From NCBI RefSeq assembly GCF_900167025.1, contig NZ_FUXC01000010.1:49976-113975 (forward strand): a DNA stretch of 64,000 nucleotides, in the 5' to 3' direction. Source of the stretch: Treponema berlinense (GTDB lineage: Bacteria; Spirochaetota; Spirochaetia; Treponematales; Treponemataceae). A model generated the notes under the pieces. That model was not told the DNA's origin, did not search any database, and worked only from the letters and a program-made list of their open reading frames with translations. Shown in pieces: positions 10,401-18,672 of this stretch; positions within the stretch are counted from its first letter, which is position 1, and every line of letters begins with the position of its first letter. A program made the position numbers and the translations under genes.

Positions 10401-10788
10401 TGCGGCTCAAGGTTATTACAACCGTCTTTTAAGCCTTTTAAACGAAGAAAAAGCGCATCACGCGCTTCTTTTTCCTCAGGCTAAGGAAGAAGATTCTCAG
10501 CTTGTAGAAATGATTTTAAAAACAAACAACAACCTCGGGGTTGTCTTGAATAAAATTGCTCGTCAGACCGGCAACAGCCAGATGAACGGAAAAAGTTTTG
10601 AATGTTTTGTCGAATCAATTCGTGCCTGGGATGCTCTTACAAGAAATCAGGAAACGATGGTTCGGCTTGGTGGAAGTAACCTTGCCCTGCAAAATTCAAA
10701 ATATATTTCGGCTTCGATGGCGGAATTCGAACCTGCAATTTATACAGACATTCCCCGCACTTTGGTCGGAGAAAAAGTGTTAAAATAG
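7417..10788 (+). CDS. Large TPR membrane protein, FlcA-like periplasmic flagellar collar candidate
   Basis: The 1123-residue protein has three parts. Residues 1 to about 440 are extremely acidic and low in complexity (Glu, Asp, Ser, Pro, Asn). A single transmembrane segment lies near residues 565-595 (GTIAGIVIAFVVSLLFQAG). From about residue 600 on it is helical with many TPR-like repeats such as AHYNLARYFIRNSNFESARR and VNYRIGVINYNKQNYENAL. This layout, acidic cytoplasmic arm plus membrane anchor plus periplasmic TPR array, matches spirochaetal flagellar collar proteins of the FlcA (BB0326) type. The symbol is withheld because no similarity search was possible. A GGAG lies 12 bases before the ATG. 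Confidence 0.65.
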   Translation: MPGLNQLKKFASDMRNVGDEVKIRAQRGEKPAVVSLPEGISEADDSEDFVLGLPEKTDAAPEESESAVDSGEENKDTDLGSPAQENDAVPDLDSILNANASQSDDEPDLSEFIDEPEKKEPEEIPLEDLDLEALLKSAPEESAQTEAEQENVPFDESFGENLSKPDKKSDDFEDMQMPDLPEDMDFGTEPAASKNDDDFAFNGEAIDLNADLPEDIVEKDGFSPLPAENSAQKEQNELKNAENLEDTPDSSDFELDDKIKDIENPLGFSEAQKADENFDENLNGGLNSSPNASPDTSPNASPDTHPDASPNASLNDFSLPDFDSFSMESPENSASSENSDFLENSGAQTTEEENNTAAAEILKGLSGSVDASADVPAEDFSSSIEELGSDENIDFGAGSASFPGGDEFPETSLPGIGKNLPDDDFLLDDDFKIPGFSDTQTAAFDKRGRPKVDNVDFSQAKNGRPKNTLTEEEYAVFRKNLSDYPLNLRLAIEDLVVKNEFTDDAVFEIIQKILNKAPARQIASQLEKMLDISIDVPRDYERRSFAQYEAYKQSFQYQLKNRIIPGTIAGIVIAFVVSLLFQAGVLFVYKPIMAKIIYKQGYALLQNNEYPQSESKFIDAVQYKPIKKWFFKYAEGYREHKQFERAAQMYKNILGVFKHDKNAGLDWAEMELYDRANYERSEEIVRREILDWHINDSDGILLLGDVFLEWGETDFAKYEQARQTYSDLIQLYGATDLYMSRMLRYFIRTDKLKNVIELKNRFYPREKSLEAKDWTELSGYLLDKLYGNLSRSDEYLRAKIEDVKAMLDIAEKKDSKNPLAHYNLARYFIRNSNFESARRKLLASLDCFDKLAVRTKKSVYSEIDACRLLGELYTDLSQYIKAQEAYTRGIDLFQSENEKNGLEGDLNTGILYADMGDIEYFISGDMDAALKNYEYSVLNKNSTPTVNYRIGVINYNKQNYENALTFFIKALEKKDADQNLLLAAGNTLALRGDNFAAQGYYNRLLSLLNEEKAHHALLFPQAKEEDSQLVEMILKTNNNLGVVLNKIARQTGNSQMNGKSFECFVESIRAWDALTRNQETMVRLGGSNLALQNSKYISASMAEFEPAIYTDIPRTLVGEKVLK
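8281..8355 (+). repeat. In-frame tandem repeat in the acidic arm
   Basis: AGTCCAAACGCTAGTCC and variants recur about every 12-24 bases, coding for (N/D)ASP(D/N)TSP-like units. The copies are imperfect. Such in-frame repeats can change copy number by slippage without breaking the gene. Confidence 0.75.
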
Positions 10789-10836
10789 AATAAAACCGTT
10801 AAAACTAAAGAGTTTAAAATCCGGGATTTTTGAAAA

Positions 10837-11457
10837 ATGTTTTGCACTAGAATTGGAATTGACTTAAAAAAACACTTTATTTCGCTCAAAAAAGAAGTTT
10901 TCCGAAAAACAATTCATATTTGTACGGCATTTGTGCCGCTTTTTATTCATTTTTACAAAATTCCGGCGATAATTTGCCTTGTTTGTGCCGCCGTTCTGTA
11001 TTCAATTTCTGAAATTTTAAGGCTAAAAGGTGTCTGTGTTCCGCTCATAAGTTCAATAACTGTCGCTGCCGCCCGAAAACGTGACGACAATAAATTTGTT
11101 CTTGGTCCGGTAACCTTGGTTTTGGGAATCGTTTTGTGTTCGATTCTTTGGAAAGAACCATTTTCTACAGTCGGAATATTTTCTCTTGCCTTTGGCGACG
11201 GACTTGCAAGCCTTGCAGGAAAAACATTTGGCAGGGTCGAAGTTCCTTTGACAGGAGGAAAGACCGCGGCTGGAAGCCTTACCTGTTTTGCCGCAGTTTT
11301 TATTTCGGGCTTTTTTGTCTTGAACAATTCAATTTTGTGTTTTTTTCTTGCCCTTGTTGCAACTTTGATTGAAGGATTGCCTCTAAAGGATTACGACAAT
11401 GTTCTGATTCCCGTTGTAATCGGCGGACTTTCCCAGTTTTTTTATCTCCACATGTAA
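10837..11457 (+). CDS. Polyprenol/dolichol kinase- or CDP-diglyceride-synthase-like membrane protein
   Basis: The 206-residue protein has about six hydrophobic segments. It opens with the family-typical FRKTIHICTAFVPLF and carries the conserved cytosolic loop LAFGDGLASLAGK followed by GGKTAAGSL, a pattern shared by dolichol/phytol kinases (SEC59 family) and related nucleotidyltransferases. It therefore probably phosphorylates a lipid alcohol, or acts in phospholipid synthesis, in the inner membrane. It follows the FlcA-like gene by about 50 bases with no clear ribosome-binding site. Its last 16 bases overlap the convergent gene on the other strand. Confidence 0.72.
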   Translation: MFCTRIGIDLKKHFISLKKEVFRKTIHICTAFVPLFIHFYKIPAIICLVCAAVLYSISEILRLKGVCVPLISSITVAAARKRDDNKFVLGPVTLVLGIVLCSILWKEPFSTVGIFSLAFGDGLASLAGKTFGRVEVPLTGGKTAAGSLTCFAAVFISGFFVLNNSILCFFLALVATLIEGLPLKDYDNVLIPVVIGGLSQFFYLHM

Positions 11458-12266
11458 AGTGAATGCAAAGCCCTCAAATATCCGTACGTTCCCAAAAGAA
11501 GAAGCGGAAGTCCCAAAATCATAAAGACGAAGTTGTCCGAAATTACCAGAAATCCGTAACCCGAAAGAATAAACAGCATTGAAAAGGCAATTTTTTTATA
11601 TTCATCAGTATTTTGATCGATTGCCATAATCCAAAACGAAATAAAACTCAAGGCAGTAAATGCAAGCCGTGAACAAAAAAACAGTCTTGGAAATCCCCAT
11701 GTGACAGTTCCAGCGGAACTGATTCTTGCCGTGTTGATAGGCGCAATAATCGCAAAAACAACAGTTATTGCAAAAAGAATCGTAATATTGCGTTCAATGT
11801 CCTGACGCTGTTCTGCAGAACTTGCAAGGGCCGCAAAAAGAAAACTCAGCGGACACAAAAGCCGCCCGATAAAAATAATTCTTCCACAAAAAAACAGAAG
11901 GTCGGAAAAAGTTGACCACAAACCAAAAAGCGGAGTTAAAAAGCGCACTCCTTCGCAAAGACAGCCGGTCAAAAAAGCAAGAAAAAAAATAATTTCGTTT
12001 GACTGAGTGTTTTCAAAAAGTTTAAGCGCATAAAAAACAGTAACCGGCGCAAAAAAAACAACCAGCGAAATTGAAATCATCGTCGCAATAAAACTGTATT
12101 TTAAAAATCCGATTTTTTCCATAAACGCTGGAATCCGCAGATTAGGCGGTGGAGTAATAGCTTTGTTTACAAGCGCGATAATGAAAAAAAAGAGGGCGCT
12201 TGCAATGCAGACAAGCGAAAAATAAAAGAAAATCTGCATCATTCGGTTGCGAGTCTTTAAAGTCAT
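11442..12266 (-). CDS. Polytopic membrane protein of unknown function
   Basis: The 274-residue protein has about eight hydrophobic segments with short polar loops. I do not recognise a family or any catalytic motif. It overlaps the convergent kinase-like gene tail to tail by 16 bases, so both ends are coding. The start at 12266 fits a very good promoter whose -10 box ends six bases before the ATG (see promoter at 12273), and no Shine-Dalgarno sequence is present, so it may be read from a leaderless mRNA. A second ATG lies eight codons inside. Confidence 0.7.
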   Translation of the reverse strand: MTLKTRNRMMQIFFYFSLVCIASALFFFIIALVNKAITPPPNLRIPAFMEKIGFLKYSFIATMISISLVVFFAPVTVFYALKLFENTQSNEIIFFLAFLTGCLCEGVRFLTPLFGLWSTFSDLLFFCGRIIFIGRLLCPLSFLFAALASSAEQRQDIERNITILFAITVVFAIIAPINTARISSAGTVTWGFPRLFFCSRLAFTALSFISFWIMAIDQNTDEYKKIAFSMLFILSGYGFLVISDNFVFMILGLPLLLLGTYGYLRALHSLYMWR

Positions 12267-12272
12267 AAAAAA

Positions 12273-12301
12273 ATATTAAAAGCAAACAAAAATTAAGTAA
12301 A
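12273..12301 (-). promoter_or_regulatory. Promoter of the orphan membrane protein, possibly leaderless
   Basis: On the minus strand TTTACT (-35) and TAATAT (-10) are separated by 17 bases. Six bases lie between the -10 box and the ATG at 12266, so transcription would start at or next to the start codon. Confidence 0.6.
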
Positions 12302-12417
12302 GAGAGAGCATTTAAAATCCGAAAATAAATATAGAACATAACAGGCGCTTAAAAAAAGCAGGAACGGACAGCATACAAAAATCAGCCTTTTTATGCGCAT
12401 TGAATGGGAGAAAAAAA

Positions 12418-13116
12418 ATGAAAAAGCATCTTTTGATTTTATTCACAATTTTTGCAACGGTTTCACTTTCTTTTGCTGGAGATGCTGCGGCTTTTGTTGA
12501 TCTCGGACTTTCCGAAGACGGCAAAACTTACGTTTTTGCAGAATACGGAAAAACAGATAAAACTTTTCAGGGCTACGCAGAAATTTATTGCGTTGATATT
12601 GAAAAAAACGACTGGATTGACGGCGAAGTTTTCCGCATAAATCCATCTGAAGCAACTGCAAAAAAAACAGGCCGCGAAGTTTACGAGGAACTTCTCAAAA
12701 AAGCAAGCTGGGTTCTCAAAAAATACAATTTAAAAAAATCAGAAGCCGACAATCTCCTTTTTACACGCGAAATTCCGTCTTCAACCGGCGAAATCGTTTT
12801 TAAGGATTTTGAAGGTTCAAGCACAGAACGCAGCATTTTTTACCATATTAAACTCATAAAAAATGTCGAAGGCACAGGAGAAAACTGCAAGTCTTCGTTC
12901 TTTATCGCAGTGGAAAAGCAGGACGAAAACGGCAACGTGATCAGCCACAACATTGTCGGAAATCCTGACATAAAGCGCAAAGGCGTAACAGGCTACACAA
13001 TCAACCGGATTTTCAGCGACAAAAGCGGCCGCAATTTTGTGTTCGTAGTCGAAAAACAGGTCGAAAACAAGACAGGCACGTGTATCCGCTACATGGTCGA
13101 AACAATCCGTCTGTAA
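12418..13116 (+). CDS. Secreted protein of unknown function
   Basis: The 232-residue protein begins with a signal peptide (Lys-Lys-His, a hydrophobic core rich in Leu/Ile/Phe, then SFAGDAAA). I chose the ATG at 12418 rather than the one at 12400 because GGGAGAA lies just before it and the signal peptide then starts cleanly. The mature part is mixed alpha/beta and rich in Lys and Glu (VDLGLSEDGKTYVFAEYGKT, and FVFVVEKQVENKTG near the end). No known domain or active-site motif is recognised. It is a single gene closed by a strong terminator. Confidence 0.72.
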   Translation: MKKHLLILFTIFATVSLSFAGDAAAFVDLGLSEDGKTYVFAEYGKTDKTFQGYAEIYCVDIEKNDWIDGEVFRINPSEATAKKTGREVYEELLKKASWVLKKYNLKKSEADNLLFTREIPSSTGEIVFKDFEGSSTERSIFYHIKLIKNVEGTGENCKSSFFIAVEKQDENGNVISHNIVGNPDIKRKGVTGYTINRIFSDKSGRNFVFVVEKQVENKTGTCIRYMVETIRL

Positions 13117-13133
13117 AAAATAAAAAAACTTAC

Positions 13134-13176
13134 AAAAAATCCTGGCCGTAAAAAAAAACAGCGCCGGGATTTTTTA
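13134..13176 (+). terminator. Strong rho-independent terminator
   Basis: AAAAATCCTGGC pairs with GCCGGGATTTTT (12 pairs, one G-U) around a purine-rich loop and runs into a T tract, just after the secreted protein gene. Confidence 0.85.
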
Positions 13177-13189
13177 TTTATGGAGCAGA

Positions 13190-13262
13190 TTTTTTGTTCA
13201 AACCGGCCAACCGCCACTTGCTCACGCGCGGTGCTTCGCACAGCCTTCGGCTTGGCTAATGT
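13190..13262. repeat. GC-rich intergenic element
   Basis: This is a short GC-rich stretch with small inverted repeats (GCACAGCCTTCGGCTTGGC and neighbours) between the terminator and the pyk ribosome-binding site. An upstream in-frame extension of pyk runs through it but lacks protein character and is rejected. Confidence 0.45.
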
Positions 13263-13377
13263 CCGGGCTGAAAATTGCCTTTTTAACCGTAACTGCGCGA
13301 CTTTACAAATTCATTTTTCTATTTTCAAAATCCTTAAAGTTCTGTATACTTGCTCAAAATTTGGAAAGGTGGAAAAA

Positions 13378-14805
13378 ATGCGCAAAACAAAAATTATTTG
13401 TACGATTGGACCTGCGAGCGAGACTAAAAAAGTTCTTATTGACATGTGCAAGGCTGGAATGAATGTTGCCCGGCTTAATTTTTCGCACGGAACACACGAA
13501 GAGCATTTAAAAAAAATCAATCTTATTAAAGAAGTTCGCAACGAATTAAAAATTCCTCTGGCGATTATGCTTGATACAAAAGGACCTGAATACAGAATCG
13601 GAACTTTCAAAGAACATAAAATTGTCGTAAATGAAGGCCAGACTTTTACTTTTACAACTGACGAAATCGAAGGCGACGAAAGCAAGGTTTCTGTAAATTA
13701 CAAGGGATTTGCCGATGATTTAAAACCTGGCGACAGAATTCTTGTGAATAACGGACTTGTAATCTGCGAAGTTACAGACGTAAAAGGCCACGATGTTATT
13801 ACAGAAGTTAAGGTTGGCGGCGCGCTTTCTGACAGAAAAAGCATGAACTTTCCTGGAAAACTTTTAAACAGCGCTTTTTTGAGCGAACAGGACAAGAGCG
13901 ACCTTTTGTTTGGAATTGAGCAGGACGTTGATTTTGTAGCCGCGTCGTTTGTCTCTACAAAAAGGGATGCCCAGGATGTCCGTGAATTTTTAAACGCTAA
14001 CGGCGGAAAAGAAATTGATATTATTGCAAAAATCGAGAATCGTGCCGGCGTTGAAAATATCGAAGAAATTTGTTCTGTTGTTGACGGAATTATGGTTGCC
14101 CGCGGAGATTTGGGCGTCGAAATTCCATTTATGGAAGTGCCTGTCGTTCAGAAAGAAATCGAACAAAAATGCCGTCTTCTCGGTAAACGTGTTATTATTG
14201 CAACGGAAATGCTCGAGTCTATGATTAACAATATTCGTCCGACCCGTGCCGAAATTTCTGACGTTGCAAATGCGGTTTACGACGGAACATCTGCAATCAT
14301 GCTTTCTGGAGAATCTGCCGCTGGAAAGTATCCTGTCGAAGCAGTTAAGACAATGTCCAGCGTTGCAGAATATACTGAACAGCACATAAATTACAAAAAA
14401 CGCTTCAATTATACGGAATTTGTAAACCGCAATATTCTTGACGCAATTTCTCATTCAACCTGTCAGATGGCAATTGATGTTGGCGCAAAGTGTATTGTTG
14501 TAAATTCTGTGAGCGGTTTGACAGTAAGAATGGTAAGCCGTTTTCGCGCGCCTGTGCAGATTATCGGTTCAACTACATCAGAAAAGGTTTACCGCAAACT
14601 GGCTCTTTCCTGGGGTGTAATTCCGCTTTTGTGCGAGGAATATGATTCTCTCGACGTTCTTTTGTTCCATGCAATTCAGCGTGCCGTAAAAATACTCAAC
14701 CTTAAAATCGGTGATACAGTGGTTTTGACCGGCGGACAGGTTGGAGTCAACAGCGGCCATACAAACATGATAAAAGTAGAAACTGTCCGCAAAGTTTATA
14801 GATAA
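13378..14805 (+). CDS. pyk: Pyruvate kinase
   Basis: The enzyme transfers phosphate from phosphoenolpyruvate to ADP in the last step of glycolysis. The 475-residue product from the ATG at 13378 has the usual bacterial length. Visible motifs in order are IICTIGPAS, LDTKGPEYR, the active-site lysine region IIAKIENRAG, MVARGDLGVEI and ATEMLESM, then PTRAEISDVANAVYDG, and a C-terminal allosteric-type domain. AAGGTGG precedes this ATG, and the 66-codon in-frame extension upstream is non-coding. A single gene convergent with the MATE transporter. Confidence 0.96.
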   Translation: MRKTKIICTIGPASETKKVLIDMCKAGMNVARLNFSHGTHEEHLKKINLIKEVRNELKIPLAIMLDTKGPEYRIGTFKEHKIVVNEGQTFTFTTDEIEGDESKVSVNYKGFADDLKPGDRILVNNGLVICEVTDVKGHDVITEVKVGGALSDRKSMNFPGKLLNSAFLSEQDKSDLLFGIEQDVDFVAASFVSTKRDAQDVREFLNANGGKEIDIIAKIENRAGVENIEEICSVVDGIMVARGDLGVEIPFMEVPVVQKEIEQKCRLLGKRVIIATEMLESMINNIRPTRAEISDVANAVYDGTSAIMLSGESAAGKYPVEAVKTMSSVAEYTEQHINYKKRFNYTEFVNRNILDAISHSTCQMAIDVGAKCIVVNSVSGLTVRMVSRFRAPVQIIGSTTSEKVYRKLALSWGVIPLLCEEYDSLDVLLFHAIQRAVKILNLKIGDTVVLTGGQVGVNSGHTNMIKVETVRKVYR

Positions 14806-14826
14806 AAAAATCAAAAATTTTTGAAT

Positions 14827-16152
14827 TTATACCGCCGTTCTGTGAATGTATTTTCCAGATTTAAATCTGAAGAAGAAAATTACGGAACGGATAACCCAGT
14901 CGCTGCTCATGCCGATCCAAACTCCAAGCGGACCTGTTTTTAGTACGCGGATAAGGAAAATCGTGAGCGCAACCCGGCAAGTCCACATTGTGACTGTCGA
15001 AACCAGCATTGGAAAACGCACATCTCCGGTTGCACGCATTCCGTACGGAGGAATAAAAGAAAAACTCCAGGCAAAAGGCTTTATTACGTGCACAAAAACA
15101 GAAAGCTGGATTGTCAAAAGCGCAACGTCCGCATCCATTCCAGAAAGAACAGTGAGCGGTTTTACAATTCCGATTACAATTACCGAAGAAATTGCCACTG
15201 CGATAAAACTGAAAAAAGTGAGTTTTTTAATGTATTTTTCTGCAAGCTTGTAGTTGCCGGCGCCGTAAGCCTGGCCTGCAAGCGTCATAAGCGCAATTCC
15301 TATTCCGATTGGAGCCTGGCTTGAAAAACTTTCCAGAACCGAAGTGAGCGCATTTGCGGCGATTGCGGCTGTTCCGAGGGTCGAAACCGAAGATTGAATT
15401 GCAAGTTTTCCAAATTGAAACATTCCGTTTTCGATTCCTGAAGGAATTCCGATTCTCAAAATCTGAGAAATTTCGCGGAAATCTGGTTTTGCAAGATAAG
15501 AGTCAATCGCGATCTGCTGTTTTGTCCGGTTTAACAGAATCAAAATTACAACAGCACAGAAAATTCTCGAAATTAAAGTGCTTAAGGCTGCTCCTGCAAC
15601 GCTCATGTTAAATCCAAAAATAAAAATGGCGTTTCCGACAATATTCAGAATATTTGAAATTGTAGAGACAACCATCGGAAGTTTTGAATTGCCATCCGCC
15701 CTAAAAATTGCTGCTCCCGAATTATAAATTGCAATAAAAGGGTAGGAAAGCGCCGTTATAAAAAAATAAATTTCGGATTTTGACATGACTTCCGCTTCTA
15801 CAGAACCAAAAATAAGCGAAAGAATTGATTTTTTAAAGAGAATCAGGATTGCAGTTCCAACAATAGAAACAAAGGTTACAGAAAGAATTAGCTGCTTGCC
15901 AGCGTGACAGGCCTGTTTTATGTCTTTTCGACCGAGATATTGGCTGCAAAGAATTGCTCCGCCAGTAGCCATTGCTGAAAAAATCAAAACAACCATTACA
16001 TTTATCGAGTCGACAAGAGAAACTGCCGAAATTGCAGCCGAACCGCATTTTGTAATCATTACGGTGTCTGCTGTTCCCATAAATGAGTTTAAAAGCTGTT
16101 CGACCATAAGAGGAACGAGCAGTTGAAAAAGTTGTCTGCCTTTTACTTCCAT
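14827..16152 (-). CDS. MATE family efflux transporter
   Basis: The protein of about 441 residues has twelve hydrophobic segments in two related halves, with MATE hallmarks such as VPLMVEQLLNSFMGTADTVM near the N-terminus and FRADGNSKLPM in the middle. Members export drugs or metabolites using a sodium or proton gradient. I place the start at the ATG at 16152. A TTG at 16200 would add 16 residues, and neither has a clear ribosome-binding site. The gene is convergent with pyk, with only about 20 bases between the stops. Confidence 0.88.
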   Translation of the reverse strand: MEVKGRQLFQLLVPLMVEQLLNSFMGTADTVMITKCGSAAISAVSLVDSINVMVVLIFSAMATGGAILCSQYLGRKDIKQACHAGKQLILSVTFVSIVGTAILILFKKSILSLIFGSVEAEVMSKSEIYFFITALSYPFIAIYNSGAAIFRADGNSKLPMVVSTISNILNIVGNAIFIFGFNMSVAGAALSTLISRIFCAVVILILLNRTKQQIAIDSYLAKPDFREISQILRIGIPSGIENGMFQFGKLAIQSSVSTLGTAAIAANALTSVLESFSSQAPIGIGIALMTLAGQAYGAGNYKLAEKYIKKLTFFSFIAVAISSVIVIGIVKPLTVLSGMDADVALLTIQLSVFVHVIKPFAWSFSFIPPYGMRATGDVRFPMLVSTVTMWTCRVALTIFLIRVLKTGPLGVWIGMSSDWVIRSVIFFFRFKSGKYIHRTAV

Positions 16153-16238
16153 AAGCCGTAATTTTAATGAGAGGGGTTTTGATTTACAATTGGTTTTCAA
16201 TTTTCAGACTGATAAAAAATTGTTCATAAAAAATTAGT

Positions 16239-16324
16239 TGTCTAAAAATTGAACCTGCTCCCGGAAAAACACTCCAATTCGCCGTTAGTCGCGTTCGCTC
16301 AAGACGGCTCATTGTCGCTGGTTT
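16239..16324 (+). repeat. 85-base direct repeat, copy 1
   Basis: It begins TGTCTAAAAATTGAACC and contains CGCCGTTAGTCGCGTTCGC and GACGGCTCATTGTCGCTGG. Copy 2 at 16376 is nearly identical except around the segment after GAACC. GCCGT/ACGGC can form a hairpin. It is non-coding. Confidence 0.85.
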
Positions 16325-16375
16325 TTCCTACGCAGGTTCAATTGATTGACGGTAAAGTTTCATAAACGTTTTTTT

Positions 16376-16460
16376 TGTCTAAAAATTGAACCTTTTTTCC
16401 AAAAACACTCCAATTCGCCGTTAGTCGCGTTCGCTCAAGACGGCTTATTGTCGCTGGTTT
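16376..16460 (+). repeat. 85-base direct repeat, copy 2, touching the thiQ stop codon
   Basis: This copy lies 137 bases after copy 1 in the same orientation. Its right end runs into the last codon of thiQ. On the minus strand it would form a hairpin at the end of the thiamine transport mRNA. Confidence 0.85.
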
Positions 16461-17136
16461 ATTCCAGCATATTTTCGTTAAAGTCTTTGGCATCTCCCTG
16501 CCAGATTATGCGGCCTTTTTTCATTAAAATAATTTTGTCGCTTACGGCTTTTGCTTCGGCCAGGTCGTGCGTAACCATTATTCCTGTAAAGCCTATTTCT
16601 TTTTGCAGTCTGCGGATTTCTGCGGCGAGTTTTTTTCTTAAAGGCGCGTCCAGTGCCGAAAGCGGTTCGTCAAAAAGTACAAGCTGCGGTTTTACAATCA
16701 AGGTTCTTGCAAGGCTCACTCTCTGCGCTTCGCCGCCACTCAGAGTTTCTGGAGAGCGTTTTCCAAAATTTTCAAGGTTGAATTTTTTTAAGAAGTCGCA
16801 AGCCATTTTTCTGGCTTCCTTTTTTTTAGTTCCGTGGCAGACAAGTCCGTACGAAACGTTGTCTTCTACGCTCAAATGCCCAAAAAGGTTCGCGCTCTGA
16901 AAAACCATGCCGATTCCTCGGTTTTGCACAGCGGTCTTTGTTATGTCTTTTCCGTCAAGGCATATTTCTGCCTTTTCCGACTTTTCAAGACCGCAAATCA
17001 GGCGCAAAACGGAAGATTTTCCTGAGCCGGAAGGTCCCAAAATCGTCGTCATTGTGGATTTTTCACATTCAAAGGAAACATCTAGGGAAAAATTTTCCCA
17101 CTCTTTTTTTAAATTTTTTGCACTAAAGAATGCCAT
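16459..17136 (-). CDS. thiQ: Thiamine ABC transporter, ATP-binding protein
   Basis: The 225-residue ABC ATPase shows Walker A GPSGSGKSS (near residue 35), the signature LSGGEAQRVSLART, Walker B LVLFDEP and the switch histidine in VTHDLAE. It should drive uptake through the fused permease encoded just upstream, whose end it overlaps by 14 bases. The link to thiamine comes from the operon, which starts behind a TPP riboswitch. Without that context it would be called a generic iron/thiamine/polyamine-type ATPase. Confidence 0.9.
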   Translation of the reverse strand: MAFFSAKNLKKEWENFSLDVSFECEKSTMTTILGPSGSGKSSVLRLICGLEKSEKAEICLDGKDITKTAVQNRGIGMVFQSANLFGHLSVEDNVSYGLVCHGTKKKEARKMACDFLKKFNLENFGKRSPETLSGGEAQRVSLARTLIVKPQLVLFDEPLSALDAPLRKKLAAEIRRLQKEIGFTGIMVTHDLAEAKAVSDKIILMKKGRIIWQGDAKDFNENMLE

Positions 17137-18649
17137 TTTCTGAGCCTTCCTGTTTTTTAAATTTTCTGCTAGAGGCTAGTTTGCCGAGCGAAAAAATCAC
17201 CGCGCATAAAATTCCAAGTATTACTCCAGAAGCGCAGGCTTCGTTAAATTTATACCTTCCTGCAAGACGATAAGTGTATAGCGCAAGCGTATTGAACCGG
17301 GGAATTGCAAGCACGAGCGGAAGTGTTGCATCACCGGCACTCAGGGCAAAACAAAAAGCTGTCGCCCTAAAAAAAGAACGTCTTGAAACTGGAATAAAAA
17401 TTCTAAAAACCGTGTCGAACGGAGAGCGGCTTAAAATCGAAGAAGCTTCAACTGTTGTCCGAGGAAGTTTTTCAAGTTCTGCATAAATCTGCCTGAACGC
17501 AACCGGCCAGTTTAAAAGTGATTGAGCAAAAACAAGAATCAAAAAATTTCCTTTTCGGACAAGAATCGTAATCAAAACTCCAACTACAACGCTCGAAATT
17601 GCCATTGGCGCAATCGGAATTATCCTGAAAATAAAAAAACGGCCTGTCGGATCAAAAATCTTGAGAACGGCTGCGTAAAAAAAGGCAATTGCCGCGCACA
17701 AAAATCCGGAGAGCAGGGCTGTTATAAACGTCCATAAAAAAGCATTCCAAAAACTTTGCGAGTTAAAAAGATGAATAAAATTATAGAAAGTAAAATTCGA
17801 ATCAAGCCGTTTTGAGCTCAATCCGTTGTAAAAAATCGAAAAAAGAGGGCAGATAAAAAACAAAAAAATCAGGAAAAAAAGAATGGATGTAAAAATTTTT
17901 TCAAATCCGCAGATTTTCGTTTTTTCGAGGGATTCGCCGTTAAAAAAAATGCCTTTTAGACCTTTCGATTTTTGTTCAATAAACGTGTAAATCGTGACCA
18001 AAAAAAGGGCAATCGTCGTTTCCAGAAAGCCGAGCTTTAATGCTGCTCCAAAATTTAAATTGACCTTTGCCTGCTGATAAATTTCAACTTCGAGGGTTGT
18101 TGTTCCGACTGAGCCAAAGAGAAGCACAATCATAAAGCTAAAAAAACAGTACAAAAAAACTGGAATACAGGCTGATATTATTGAAGGCAAAAGCTGAAAA
18201 ATCGTAATTGACCGGAAAATCTTAAAATTCCCGGCTCCTAAAAGCATTGCCGCGTCCGATTCTGCTCTCGAAAGCCGTTCCCAGGCAGAACTTACAGTGC
18301 TCATTACGAGCGGAAAATTATAAAAACCGTGGCAGATTATGATTCCAAGAAAACTGTACAAAAAAGTGACAGGCGGTTTATCCTTGCCAAAAATGAACAT
18401 CAAAAAACTGTTCAAAGTTCCGTTCATTCCAAAAAAACTAACGTAGCCCAAAGCGACTAAAAGCGAAGGAATACAGAACGGAACAGAAGAAAGCGAAAGC
18501 AAAAAGTTTTTTAAAAAGAATTTTCTCCGGCCGCAAAAAAAAGCAGCCGGAAGTCCGATTAAAAGGGCCGTAAAAGTCGATAGCAGTGCCTGAAAGACCG
18601 AAAAACCGGCAATGCGAAAAAAAACATTTGCAGACAGGACTGCGTTCAT
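17123..18649 (-). CDS. thiP: Thiamine ABC transporter, fused permease
   Basis: The 508-residue membrane protein has about twelve hydrophobic segments and two binding-protein-dependent permease modules in tandem. Each has an EAA-type loop, for example SRAESDAAMLLGAGNFKIFR in the first half and TTVEASSILSRSPFDTVFR in the second. Such fused permeases are typical of ThiP and FbpB. The TPP-riboswitch operon favours thiamine or its phosphates. It lies 23 bases after thiB and overlaps thiQ. Confidence 0.9.
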   Translation of the reverse strand: MNAVLSANVFFRIAGFSVFQALLSTFTALLIGLPAAFFCGRRKFFLKNFLLSLSSVPFCIPSLLVALGYVSFFGMNGTLNSFLMFIFGKDKPPVTFLYSFLGIIICHGFYNFPLVMSTVSSAWERLSRAESDAAMLLGAGNFKIFRSITIFQLLPSIISACIPVFLYCFFSFMIVLLFGSVGTTTLEVEIYQQAKVNLNFGAALKLGFLETTIALFLVTIYTFIEQKSKGLKGIFFNGESLEKTKICGFEKIFTSILFFLIFLFFICPLFSIFYNGLSSKRLDSNFTFYNFIHLFNSQSFWNAFLWTFITALLSGFLCAAIAFFYAAVLKIFDPTGRFFIFRIIPIAPMAISSVVVGVLITILVRKGNFLILVFAQSLLNWPVAFRQIYAELEKLPRTTVEASSILSRSPFDTVFRIFIPVSRRSFFRATAFCFALSAGDATLPLVLAIPRFNTLALYTYRLAGRYKFNEACASGVILGILCAVIFSLGKLASSRKFKKQEGSENGIL

Positions 18650-18672
18650 CTTTTCAAAAACCTTCTAAAATT

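Noticed and set aside
13180..13377. N-terminal extension of pyruvate kinase
   Set aside because: The extension runs through a GC-rich element. The enzyme's normal start with AAGGTGG is at 13378.
16346..16900. 184-codon plus-strand frame opposite thiQ
   Set aside because: It is antisense to a clear ABC ATPase and begins inside the direct repeat, with no support of its own.
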